From Bacillota bacterium (GTDB lineage: Bacteria > Bacillota > Clostridia > Lachnospirales > Lachnospiraceae): DNA of 64,000 nt. Position numbers and translations under genes: made by a program. Shown piece by piece: positions 45,015 to 52,325 of the stretch. The stretch's first letter is position 1. Every line of letters begins with the position of its first letter. The stretch lies in assembly GCA_023391695.1 (NCBI GenBank), contig JAEWAK010000003.1:1-64000 (forward strand), read 5' to 3'. The notes beneath the pieces are model-generated. The model was given only the letters and a program-made list of their open reading frames with translations, was not told the DNA's origin and did no database searches.

Positions 45015-45783
45015 CCTTTTTTATCTTGTTACGGGTTTCCACCTGCATTGTATTGAAAACCTGTTTCCATTTATCATCCAGTTCGGAATCCGTAATCAAA
45101 ATGTCAACATCAGCCAAATCCCCTATCTTTGTAAAAGATATCTTATTAAATTTGGAATTGTCTGCTGCCAGTATCTTGATATTTGCGGAATCCAACATTA
45201 ATTTCTTAATTTGTGCGTCCATTTCATTGGAATCGGTAATGCCTTTTTCCATATCGATGCCTTTACAGGAAATAATGGCTTTATCCACATGGTAATTGGT
45301 AATCATTTTCTCGGCCTGGTATCCGACCAGGGAAAGGGAACCTTCCCTTAAGGCCCCGCCGGTTGACAGTACTTTCCATCCGGCTACTTCCGATAATTCC
45401 AGAAGAATTTCAATCGAATTGGTTATAATGGTAATATTCTTTTTGTTCTTTAAATGTTTCGCTGCATATACTGCCGTAGAACTTGCATCCATCATAATAT
45501 GATCGCCGTCTTCGATCATGGAACTGATTATTTCCGCTATATACTGCTTATTTGTCACATTAGCCTTTTTCCTTACTGTATAAGGCAAATCCACATTGAG
45601 GCTTTCATTAATAATGGCTCCGCCATAGGTTTTCTTTGCAAAACCCTCTTTTTCGAGCTTTTCCAAATCCCGTCTTATGGTTTCTTCCGTCACATTAAAA
45701 CTCGTGCTTAAATCACTGACAACAACCCGGCTGTCCCTCTGTAACATAGCTAATATTTTGTTTCTTCTTTCAATTGCAAGCAT
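45010..45783 (-). CDS. DeoR-family transcriptional regulator
   Basis: The 257-residue repressor has an N-terminal DeoR HTH (RRNKILAMLQRDSRVVVSDLS, VTEETIRRDLEKLEKEGFAKKTYGGA) and a DeoRC sensor domain that binds sugar phosphates (DASSTAVYAAKHL, VLSTGGAL). Its place between the shell genes and the dehydratase suggests it controls the microcompartment operon. Candidate targets are the A/T repeats flanking the fucA promoter. Its inducer would plausibly be a fuculose or rhamnulose phosphate (inference). The ribosome site is AGGAAAG. Confidence 0.9.
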   Translation of the reverse strand: MLAIERRNKILAMLQRDSRVVVSDLSTSFNVTEETIRRDLEKLEKEGFAKKTYGGAIINESLNVDLPYTVRKKANVTNKQYIAEIISSMIEDGDHIMMDASSTAVYAAKHLKNKKNITIITNSIEILLELSEVAGWKVLSTGGALREGSLSLVGYQAEKMITNYHVDKAIISCKGIDMEKGITDSNEMDAQIKKLMLDSANIKILAADNSKFNKISFTKIGDLADVDILITDSELDDKWKQVFNTMQVETRNKIKKE

Positions 45784-45953
45784 ATATCTTTCCTACTTTC
45801 ATACATGGTAACCCACTTAATATTATGAATAATATTATAGTACACTTTAACGGAAATTACTTTTAAATAATTTTTGATAATCTACATCCGGCTATTTGAA
45901 ACATGATTTATGTTTCTATTATATAGTTTTTCAGAAGGCAGTCATTTCTTGTC

Positions 45954-45976
45954 AACGCGGATATTCGCAATCCACT
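45954..45976. repeat. Dispersed repeat C, partial copy
   Basis: AACGCGGATATTCGCAATCC resembles the left part of repeat C (see 41273-41341). The rest of the 235-bp gap between the PduT and DeoR genes shows only AT-rich promoter-like sequence, including a TATAAT-type box near 45835. Confidence 0.5.
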
Positions 45977-46018
45977 AAGAGGCAGGGGACTTACTTGTAA
46001 GGTAAAAAAATGCTTTTC

Positions 46019-46567
46019 CTATAATATGCTTTTGCAGAGTTTATCATCCGGATTTGCAATGACGGCGGAATCCAGCAGCATTGCATTTTCACCGACTGCT
46101 GCCTTGGCTTTTGCAATTGCAGCTTCAACTGCCGCAACTTCTCCTGTTAATAATAAATAAGATTTTCCGCACATTCCTCTTGCAATTCTTAATTCAATCA
46201 GTTCCACCTGAGCCGTTTTGGCAGCTTCATCCGCAGCAACAATAATGGATGCGGCGGAAAAAGTTTCAAGTATTCCAAGGGCATTAATCTTTTCGATCTG
46301 TGTTGCGCCGTATATTGCTGCAAATATGGATTCATGTGGATTACCAAGGATAAAGCTGTCTATAAGATGTTCACTATATCTTGTCCTGGCTGCTTCGATG
46401 CTGGCATTAATGGCACTTAAGTCCCCCCTTAGCAATACAATGTATTTTCCGGGACAAACCGTCTGTGCTTCAATTATTTCTACCTGGGCAGTTTTTAACA
46501 TGGTATCAGCAGCTAATAATCCTGTTGAAACTGTTTTATATTCAACCATTCCGATTGCCTTACTCAT
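46019..46567 (-). CDS. pduT: Tandem BMC-domain shell protein, PduT type
   Basis: The 182-residue protein has two BMC domains in tandem (about 1-90 and 93-182; AIGMVEYKTVSTGLLAADTML and ALGILETFSAASIIVAADEA), forming a trimeric shell tile. Cys38 (AQTVCPG) aligns with the cysteine that holds a 4Fe-4S cluster in the pore of PduT. It is encoded directly after PduS, so electron transfer across the shell is likely (family knowledge). Confidence 0.92.
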   Translation of the reverse strand: MSKAIGMVEYKTVSTGLLAADTMLKTAQVEIIEAQTVCPGKYIVLLRGDLSAINASIEAARTRYSEHLIDSFILGNPHESIFAAIYGATQIEKINALGILETFSAASIIVAADEAAKTAQVELIELRIARGMCGKSYLLLTGEVAAVEAAIAKAKAAVGENAMLLDSAVIANPDDKLCKSIL

Positions 46568-46613
46568 AAAGTGTACATCCTCTCTGCATTAACTTTTATC
46601 TTTATGATGCTAA

Positions 46614-47945
46614 TTACCTGGATTTAATGATTATAAACCTGTCGCCGACCTCAATAATTTCACCGCTTATGGAGGCATGGACAGGTATGGAAAGCTTTCC
46701 ATCGTCAGCCTGCGCAATTACATCCCCCTGGTTTACAATATCATTTTTCTTAACTGCAGCCAGGGCTTTGGCACCAATGTGCTGGCTTAAATTTATCTTA
46801 ACCTGATCAACGGTTACTTCTTTTTCATCCAAAGGTGCATCCACATCATATTCTTTTAATCCCAGTCTTGCGGTTAACCGTTCCATGGGGACTTTCCGGT
46901 ATTCCCTCATGGAGTCGGTTTCTTTTAAAGGGATTCCCTTAGGTATGGGGATTCCTTTATTCCTTAATCCGGTTTTATATTCCGTTATTAATTTCCTGGG
47001 GGACAAGTCCTGAGGACAGGCAAACATCTCACAGATGCCGCAGGAACAGCAGAACATGGTATCCAAAAAGGGGCTAAGGTCCTGTGTCACTCCGCTGGTT
47101 GCCGCCCGCATGAACAGATGGGGGATAATGGGCTGTCCAAGTAAATGTCTTGGACATAAATCCGTGCACATCTCACACTGACAGCAGGATGCCATGGCCC
47201 TTTTCATATCGATGGAAGAGTTTCCGGATTTTTTATGGATCACGGTATGATCCTTTGGCAGGACCAGAATTGCATTGGTTGTCTTTGTAATGGTATCATA
47301 GGGATTAACAATGTTGCCTGTCATGGGCCCGCCCATAAAATACACATAATCCTTGAGCTTAACACCACCAGCTAAGGTAACTGCGGCTTCCACCGACATT
47401 CCCACCGGGGCTTTTATGGTAACCGGATTCTGAACTTCTCCCGCTATGGTAAGGTACTTCATGTATACCGGTTCTTCATTTTTAACTGCTTTATAAATAT
47501 TAAAAACCGTTTCCACATTAAATACCGCCACACCGACTTCAATGGGAATACTTCCCGGCGGTACCTTTTTTCCCGTTGTTTCATAAATCAGTACCACTTC
47601 ATCCCCCATGGGATATACTTCCGCAAGCAGTTCCAACTGTAATTCAGGAAATGATTCCAGGTTTGCTTTTACCGCCTCCACAGTTTTTGTATAGGCTTCT
47701 TTCACAGCGATAATTACCTGCTTTGCTTTTACGGCTTCTGCCATCATATCAAGGGTGCTCATGATTTCGTAGGCATACTTTTGCAGCAATTGTCTATGAA
47801 CTTTTAATAAGGGTTCACACTCCGCACAATTTAAAATGATTGTATCAGCTCTTTTGTCCAGCTTCGCATAAGTAGGAAATCCCGCACCGCCTGCACCGGC
47901 AACTCCATTTTCCTTAACGGCACTTATCAGTTCCTTAATATCCAT
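46614..47945 (-). CDS. pduS: PduS-type flavo/iron-sulfur protein (RnfC-like)
   Basis: The 443-residue RnfC-family protein has the glycine-rich NADH/FMN segment GAGGAGFPTYAKL (17-29), the ILNCAECEPLL motif, an SLBB-like middle, and two 4Fe-4S cysteine sets (CCQCEMCTDLCP, 254-265; CCSCGICEMFACP, 299-311). A C-terminal biotin-lipoyl-like tail follows. In B12 systems PduS reduces cobalamin. Here there is no B12 enzyme, so recycling of NAD(H) or electron export through PduT is more plausible (inference). Confidence 0.9.
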   Translation of the reverse strand: MDIKELISAVKENGVAGAGGAGFPTYAKLDKRADTIILNCAECEPLLKVHRQLLQKYAYEIMSTLDMMAEAVKAKQVIIAVKEAYTKTVEAVKANLESFPELQLELLAEVYPMGDEVVLIYETTGKKVPPGSIPIEVGVAVFNVETVFNIYKAVKNEEPVYMKYLTIAGEVQNPVTIKAPVGMSVEAAVTLAGGVKLKDYVYFMGGPMTGNIVNPYDTITKTTNAILVLPKDHTVIHKKSGNSSIDMKRAMASCCQCEMCTDLCPRHLLGQPIIPHLFMRAATSGVTQDLSPFLDTMFCCSCGICEMFACPQDLSPRKLITEYKTGLRNKGIPIPKGIPLKETDSMREYRKVPMERLTARLGLKEYDVDAPLDEKEVTVDQVKINLSQHIGAKALAAVKKNDIVNQGDVIAQADDGKLSIPVHASISGEIIEVGDRFIIIKSR

Positions 47946-47954
47946 ATATCAAAT

Positions 47955-48221
47955 CTACTCCAGTCCGATTCCGTCATCAACGATTCCAACAATCGCAGCG
48001 TCAATAGGTGCATCTTTTAAATTGCAGCCAATACGTGCCGCACTGCCTTTTGCAACAAGAACAATTTCGCCGATACCCGCACCGACATTGTCTATTGCAA
48101 CAATTCTCCCTTTTCCCTGTTCCATTGATTCAAAGGGTTCCACGATTAAGAATTTACTGCCCACCAGATTTTCATTTTTTCTTGTTGCCACTACGCTGCC
48201 TACTACTTTTCCTACGATCAT
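47955..48221 (-). CDS. pduN: Microcompartment vertex protein, PduN/EutN/CcmL family
   Basis: The 88-residue EutN/CcmL (BMV) protein (MIVGKVVGSVVATRKNENLVGSK then GEIVLVAKGSAAR) forms pentamers capping shell vertices. It ends 9 bp before the PduS start, and the PduS ribosome site overlaps its end. Confidence 0.93.
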   Translation of the reverse strand: MIVGKVVGSVVATRKNENLVGSKFLIVEPFESMEQGKGRIVAIDNVGAGIGEIVLVAKGSAARIGCNLKDAPIDAAIVGIVDDGIGLE

Positions 48222-48337
48222 ATTCTCACCTACTTATCATTTTCTGTGAATAAGCCCTGTTTCTTATGGCTGAATGCAACAATATCTTTACTGCCCGAAA
48301 GCAGATATATTTATATAAAAACTTATGTCATTGTTAT

Positions 48338-48979
48338 CTACTTAATTATGATTGCGGTATCACCGGTACTGATTTTTGCCGCATTGGCTTCATCCGTATC
48401 GATATGCATTTCCAAAGTATAACTTTTGTCCACCCGGATCTGTACGTGATTAAACGTGGTTCCTCTTTCATTTTCCACTTTTACGGATACGGTATCTCCA
48501 TCCCCAACACCTGCATTGACAGCATCTTCCGGTGACATATGGATATGTCTTTTGGCTATGATACAGCCTTCCTTTAAATAAACGACTCCTTTGGGACCGA
48601 CAATTGCAATCGGTGCCGAACCTTTAAGATCGCCGGACTCTCGGATTGGTGTCTTAATTCCTAATTTGATTGCATCGGTTGCAGATATTTCTACCTGGGA
48701 TGCCTTACGTACCGGTCCTAATATTCTTACATTTTCCATTGCCCTGAGTTTCAAACCTACTATGGTAACTAATTCGTTGGAGGCAAACTGACCGCCCATC
48801 AATTCTTTTTTCTTGGTTAATTCATATCCGTTTCCAAACAGGGTTTCCACATCCTCCTGCGTCAGATGGACATGTCTCGCTGATACGCCTATGGGAACAA
48901 CAAATCCCTGGTCCGTACTTTTTTGATTCATTGCTTCCATAACAAGTCTCGTAATCATTTCAATTGTTTTTTCTTCCAA
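48338..48979 (-). CDS. pduL: Microcompartment phosphotransacylase PduL
   Basis: PduL exchanges propionyl-CoA and phosphate to give propionyl phosphate and CoA, recycling CoA in the compartment. Two PduL domains show VGVSARHVHLTQEDV and KRHIHMSPEDAVNAG (the zinc-binding histidines) and TKKKELMGGQFASNE. The N-terminal amphipathic segment EEKTIEMITRLVMEAMNQ looks like an encapsulation peptide. A TTG start at 48979 is preferred because AGGTGA lies 5 bases upstream; a GTG at 48988 is the alternative. Confidence 0.92.
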   Translation of the reverse strand: MEEKTIEMITRLVMEAMNQKSTDQGFVVPIGVSARHVHLTQEDVETLFGNGYELTKKKELMGGQFASNELVTIVGLKLRAMENVRILGPVRKASQVEISATDAIKLGIKTPIRESGDLKGSAPIAIVGPKGVVYLKEGCIIAKRHIHMSPEDAVNAGVGDGDTVSVKVENERGTTFNHVQIRVDKSYTLEMHIDTDEANAAKISTGDTAIIIK

Positions 48980-49087
48980 GAAATTCACCTACTCTTTTCA
49001 TATTCAGATATTTCGTGATTCATATATTATACTGTCTCAGCTGTTAATCTGTGTCCCGCCCGGTATGTCCTTTTCTTCTAAGCCAAA

Positions 49088-49163
49088 GGGGATATTCGCA
49101 TTCCGCTTTGCTGCGGCTTTAACCTATTACCGGACTGTAACTTTTTATCCAGTCACTATGGGA
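49088..49163. repeat. Dispersed repeat C, copy 2
   Basis: GGGGATATTCGCATTCCGCT then TTGCTGCGGCTTTAACCTAT then TACCGGACTGTAACTTTTTA. It is the most complete copy of repeat C, lying between the pduL and long BMC-H genes. Confidence 0.7.
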
Positions 49164-49223
49164 TTTACAGCTCCCTGCAACTATCAGTTACAAAGAGCTG
49201 TATTCCCCGGGTGTTCACGCGGA

Positions 49224-49724
49224 TTATTTTAAAGCCGGAAGAATCTTTTCCACATCCGTATGAGGTCTTGGAATTACGTGGGTAGCTACTAATTCACCAA
49301 GTTTTGATGCTGAGCTTGCACCGGATTCTACTGCTGCCTTAACTGCTCCTACATCACCTCTTACCATAACACTTACAAGTCCGGAACCGATTTTTTCTGT
49401 TCCCACCAAAGTTACATTTGCTGCCTTTAACATTGCATCTGCCGCTTCAATTGCTGCTACTAAACCTCTTGTTTCTACCATTCCTAATGCTTCTTGTGCC
49501 ATTCTTTTTTCCTCCTTGACAGTTGTTTTTACTGTTTCTTTTTTGATTGGTTTTACTGTTTCTTTCACAGTTTCATTTGCTGTTTCTTTCACAGATTCTT
49601 TTGTATTTTGTTCTGTTTTCGCTTTTACCGGTTCCTTTGCAATCGGTTCCTTAGCAATCGTTTCTTTTTCGACCGCAGCTCCTTTTGCGTTTGATTTTAC
49701 TTCAGGCCTTTTTTCTTCTGCCAT
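49224..49724 (-). CDS. BMC-H shell protein with Lys/Glu/Thr-rich N-terminal extension and an internal start
   Basis: From the ATG at 49724 the product is 166 residues: a 74-residue low-complexity extension (repeated KEPIAKEPVKAK and VKETVK-like units, no cysteines) followed by a canonical BMC-H domain (AQEALGMVETRGLVAAIEAADAMLKAANVTLVG). The upstream start has GGGAG, provided by a hairpin repeat, 6 bases before it. A second ATG in the same frame at 49502, at exactly the usual BMC-H start, has AGGAGG 8 bases before it, encoded as codons for KEEKR. Both long and short (92-residue) forms are therefore plausible. The short form is nearly identical to the shell protein at 50293-50568. Confidence 0.85.
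   Translation of the reverse strand: MAEEKRPEVKSNAKGAAVEKETIAKEPIAKEPVKAKTEQNTKESVKETANETVKETVKPIKKETVKTTVKEEKRMAQEALGMVETRGLVAAIEAADAMLKAANVTLVGTEKIGSGLVSVMVRGDVGAVKAAVESGASSASKLGELVATHVIPRPHTDVEKILPALK
49494..49520 (-). promoter_or_regulatory. Internal ribosome site and second start of the extended shell gene
   Basis: AAGGAGGAAAAAAGAATG on the minus strand gives a full Shine-Dalgarno sequence 8 bases before ATG at 49502, in frame with the long form. It decides the normal-size BMC-H start. Confidence 0.8.
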
Positions 49725-49729
49725 ATTAA

Positions 49730-49825
49730 GCTCCCATCTGTGCACTCTGCCGCACGTACAAATCAGGATGTTGAAAAAACTGCTTTTATTTTTTCAACCT
49801 GGCTCCTTCTGCCTTAAGGCGTCAG
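49730..49825 (-). repeat. Hairpin/ribosome-site repeat between two shell genes
   Basis: GCTCCCATCTGTGCACTCTG then CCGCACGTACAAATCAGGAT, followed by a hairpin GTTGAAAAAA/TTTTTTCAAC (about 49769-49797) and a degenerate second copy (GGCTCCTTCTGCCTTAAGGC). The minus-strand GGGAG is the ribosome site of the long shell protein. Confidence 0.75.
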
Positions 49826-50110
49826 TTATTGTTTCTTTAATCTGCCCGCACTTATGTTGACCATCTTAATGGTTTCTTCGTGAGGGTTAGGGATTACTGC
49901 ATGCACACAGGGTTTCATGGCTTTAGCGGCTGCAGTTTCAACTGCCTGTGTCACCGCAGATACATCACCCTGAACGATGATCGTTACAAGTCTTCCGCCT
50001 AATTTACGTTCCCAGGTAACAAATTCCACCTCTGCCGTCTTGCACATAGTATCAAGTGCCTCAATTGCCGCTGTTACACTGGGTATTTCAATAAATCCGA
50101 ATGATTTCAT
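49826..50110 (-). CDS. BMC-H shell protein
   Basis: The 94-residue single BMC-domain shell protein starts MKSFGFIEIPSVTAAIEALD, with the TWERKLGGRLVTIIVQGDVSAV core and VIPNPHEETIKMV near the end. The start is fixed by GGGAG 6 bases upstream, again from the hairpin repeat (ATG at 50140 lies inside that repeat). It is divergent from the other two BMC-H proteins and may occupy a different tile position. Confidence 0.9.
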   Translation of the reverse strand: MKSFGFIEIPSVTAAIEALDTMCKTAEVEFVTWERKLGGRLVTIIVQGDVSAVTQAVETAAAKAMKPCVHAVIPNPHEETIKMVNISAGRLKKQ

Positions 50111-50115
50111 ATTGC

Positions 50116-50283
50116 GCTCCCATCTATATGCCGCAGGCACGTATTAAAATCAGGGAGTGTAAAAAGCTTCATCTTTTATACATGTTCCCGTCTGCGTGCC
50201 ACAGGCACGTTTAAAAATCAAAGAGTGTAAAAAGTTTCATCTTTTACACATGTTCCTGTCTACATGCCGTAGGCACGTTTTTC
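50116..50283 (-). repeat. Array of three 68-bp hairpin/ribosome-site units
   Basis: Units begin at 50116, 50184 and 50252 (68-bp period). Each begins GYTCCYRTCT, then a TGCC/GGCA hairpin and CACGTTTAAAAATC. The first two are followed by a hairpin GTGTAAAAAG/CTTTTACAC that is almost identical between units. The unit nearest the 49826 gene provides its ribosome site. The array fills the gap between two shell genes. Confidence 0.85.
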
Positions 50284-50292
50284 ATTCAATGA

Positions 50293-50568
50293 TCAAATCT
50301 TCGGAAGAATTTTTTCTACATCCGTATGCGGTCTTGGAATTACATGTACGGCAACTAATTCACCCAGTCTTGTCGCTGCTGCCGCACCTACTTCCGTAGC
50401 TGCCTTTACTGCGCCTACATCGCCGCGTACTAACACGGTTACCAGTCCGGAACCGATTTTTTCTGTTCCTACCAATACTACTTCCGCCGCTTTAACCATT
50501 GCATCTGCTGCTTCAATCGCTGCGGTTAATCCTCTGGTTTCTACCATACCTAAAGCTTCTTGTGCCAT
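50293..50568 (-). CDS. BMC-H shell protein (main hexamer type, PduA-like)
   Basis: The 91-residue canonical hexameric shell protein (AQEALGMVETRGLTAAIEAADAM, VRGDVGAVKAATEVG, HVIPRPHTDVEKILP) starts at 50568 with AGGAGG upstream. An earlier ATG at 50643 has no ribosome site. It is nearly identical to the BMC-H part of the extended protein at 49224-49724, which indicates a recent duplication. Confidence 0.93.
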   Translation of the reverse strand: MAQEALGMVETRGLTAAIEAADAMVKAAEVVLVGTEKIGSGLVTVLVRGDVGAVKAATEVGAAAATRLGELVAVHVIPRPHTDVEKILPKI

Positions 50569-50645
50569 TTTATTATCCTCCTGAATAATTACATTTTTTA
50601 ATAGTAACTTATTAGATTTTATATGAATTAAGTCTTGCTGCATAA

Positions 50646-50692
50646 AAGGGATATTTGTATTCCGCTTTGCTGTATGCGCGTAACTTTTTACC
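50646..50692. repeat. Dispersed repeat C, copy 3
   Basis: AGGGATATTTGTATTCCGCT then TTGCTGTATGCGCGTAACTT, matching copies at 41273 and 49088. It lies in the gap between two shell genes. Confidence 0.6.
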
Positions 50693-50693
50693 T

Positions 50694-51008
50694 TTAGTTT
50701 TTATCCAATCCGTTTAATGCAAGTAATTTTTCCGTATCTTCTTCCGGATTGGCAATAACATGCTTCGTTATTACTCCGGATACTTTGTTTGCCGCAGCTT
50801 CTGCTGCTTCAACTGCCGCTTTTACATCTTCCACACTTCCGCGAAACTTTACCATTACGATTAAGGGAACGGGAAGGCTGTCCGCATTAGCAGGTTTATT
50901 TCGATCGAAGGTTTCAATCGTAACATTCGCTGCTTTACAGCCGGCATCCCCTGCAACGAAAGCCGCTACAAGTCCAAACACTTCTATCATTCCAACAGCA
51001 TTAGCCAT
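50694..51008 (-). CDS. BMC-H shell protein with an internal insertion
   Basis: The 104-residue BMC-domain protein is AVGMIEVFGLVAAFVAGDAGCKAANVTIETFD, then an insertion of about ten residues (RNKPANADSLPVP) before the LIVMVKFRGSVEDVKAAVEAAEAAA core. The insertion lies in the loop that faces the pore or edge in known structures. It is first among the shell genes, just after the alcohol dehydrogenase gene. Confidence 0.9.
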   Translation of the reverse strand: MANAVGMIEVFGLVAAFVAGDAGCKAANVTIETFDRNKPANADSLPVPLIVMVKFRGSVEDVKAAVEAAEAAANKVSGVITKHVIANPEEDTEKLLALNGLDKN

Positions 51009-51030
51009 ACATCAACCGTGCCTTTCTACC

Positions 51031-52236
51031 TTATTCATTTATAATGGCAATTTTTAAGCCTTCCATCTTAAGATTTATTGCAAAACCTTCATTGATCTGG
51101 CTTAACGGATATTTGTGGGTAATTAATTTCTCCATAGGAAGTCCGATGCCTTTTGCTCTCTTTAAGAAATCAAAGGTAGTTGCATAATCTCTGAGTGTGT
51201 AAACCCAGGAACCAACGGTCGTGATTTCTTTCGCACAAATATCAAAATGTGGATTGATGGTAGCGTCTCCGCCATTGATAAAGAAGCCAAGTTCGCAAAG
51301 ACCGCCGCCGTTCCGGATAAATTTATAGATATTGGAATGTCCGACCGGAGAACCCGTACACTGGAACGCAAAATCTGCCAAATGTCCGCCGAAGGCCTCT
51401 TCCACACCTCCTGCCAAAGCTTCAATTCCTTTAAAATCCTTAAAGTTAACTGAATTGTTCGCACCCATCTCTTTTGCAAAGTCAAGTCTTTTCTGTTCAC
51501 CGTCTACCGCAACGATATTCTCAATACCCATGGTACGGAGTACTGCGATACAAATAAGTCCGATTGGACCACAGCCCTGAACTACTACTCTGCTGTTAAA
51601 TCTTAAGATTCCTGTGGTTTTAGCTCTTTCTACCGCGTGGATTAATACCGCACAGGGTTCAATTAAGATTCTAGAGTCCAGATCCAGATCGCTTACGTTA
51701 AAGATAGTGGAACCGCCGCGGATTACGATATAATCTGCAAACCAGCCGTTTAGATGTACATTATCATCGGGTAAAAGCCCGTATACATCGGCTCCGCCTA
51801 CGTTTTGTTTGTTTAAGTCAAACATGGTAATGTCGGGATTGTCCTTAAATATCATACAGGATACTACTTTATCCCCAACGGAAAGAGGCTTTCCGGCACT
51901 GTCTTTTTTCACGTTTTTACCAAGCTTTACAACTTCTCCGGTACCTTCATGTCCTAGAACAACAGGGATTAAGCTGAAAGGATCCCTTTTGAATTCGTGT
52001 GCATCCGTACCGCAGATTCCACAGCCTTCTATTTTAACCAGAATATCATTATCACCAAGTTCCGGTATGGGATATTCCTTTATTTCAAATTGTTCCAGTT
52101 TCGAAAGCAGTGCCGCCCTGCTGGTCTTAGGAATTGGCCCGGTAGCTTTTACAGAAGCCTTATCAGCCGGTACGCTTTTCATTTCATTTAGAACCTGCTT
52201 TACGATTTCTTCAATTTTTGATGAATTTACATCCAT
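51031..52236 (-). CDS. Zinc-type alcohol dehydrogenase with microcompartment targeting peptide
   Basis: The 401-residue medium-chain dehydrogenase/reductase has GCGICGTDAHEF and GHEGTGEVVKLGK for catalytic zinc, the NAD(P) fold VVQGCGPIGLICIAVL, and VVSCMIF lacking the usual four-cysteine structural zinc loop. The first 20 residues (VNSSKIEEIVKQVLNEMK) form an amphipathic helix like known encapsulation peptides and match that of the neighbouring PduP. It probably reduces propionaldehyde to propanol, or lactaldehyde to propanediol, regenerating NAD+ in the compartment. This is the job done by iron-type PduQ in other pdu operons. Confidence 0.9.
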   Translation of the reverse strand: MDVNSSKIEEIVKQVLNEMKSVPADKASVKATGPIPKTSRAALLSKLEQFEIKEYPIPELGDNDILVKIEGCGICGTDAHEFKRDPFSLIPVVLGHEGTGEVVKLGKNVKKDSAGKPLSVGDKVVSCMIFKDNPDITMFDLNKQNVGGADVYGLLPDDNVHLNGWFADYIVIRGGSTIFNVSDLDLDSRILIEPCAVLIHAVERAKTTGILRFNSRVVVQGCGPIGLICIAVLRTMGIENIVAVDGEQKRLDFAKEMGANNSVNFKDFKGIEALAGGVEEAFGGHLADFAFQCTGSPVGHSNIYKFIRNGGGLCELGFFINGGDATINPHFDICAKEITTVGSWVYTLRDYATTFDFLKRAKGIGLPMEKLITHKYPLSQINEGFAINLKMEGLKIAIINE

Positions 52237-52270
52237 TACGAATCCTCCAATTTATTCAATTTCCATATAA

Positions 52271-52320
52271 GCTCCCATCCGTACATTCTGGCGCACGTAC
52301 AAATCAGGATGCTCCCATTG
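52271..52320 (-). repeat. Hairpin/ribosome-site repeat, copy between pduP and the alcohol dehydrogenase gene
   Basis: GCTCCCATCCGTACATTCTG then GCGCACGTACAAATCAGGAT, followed by a truncated second copy GCTCCCATTG. Here the next gene has its own GGAGG, so the copy is not needed as ribosome site. Confidence 0.7.
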
Positions 52321-52325
52321 TACGA

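Noticed and set aside
49494..49860. Plus-strand ORFs opposite the extended shell gene, with Phe/Cys/Ser-rich products
   Set aside because: They are the antisense of the low-complexity Lys/Glu/Thr repeat and lack start signals.
50116..50283. Three evenly spaced repeat units, considered as a small CRISPR array
   Set aside because: The units are hairpins with a nearly identical second hairpin rather than unique spacers, there are no cas genes, and each array sits before a gene start.
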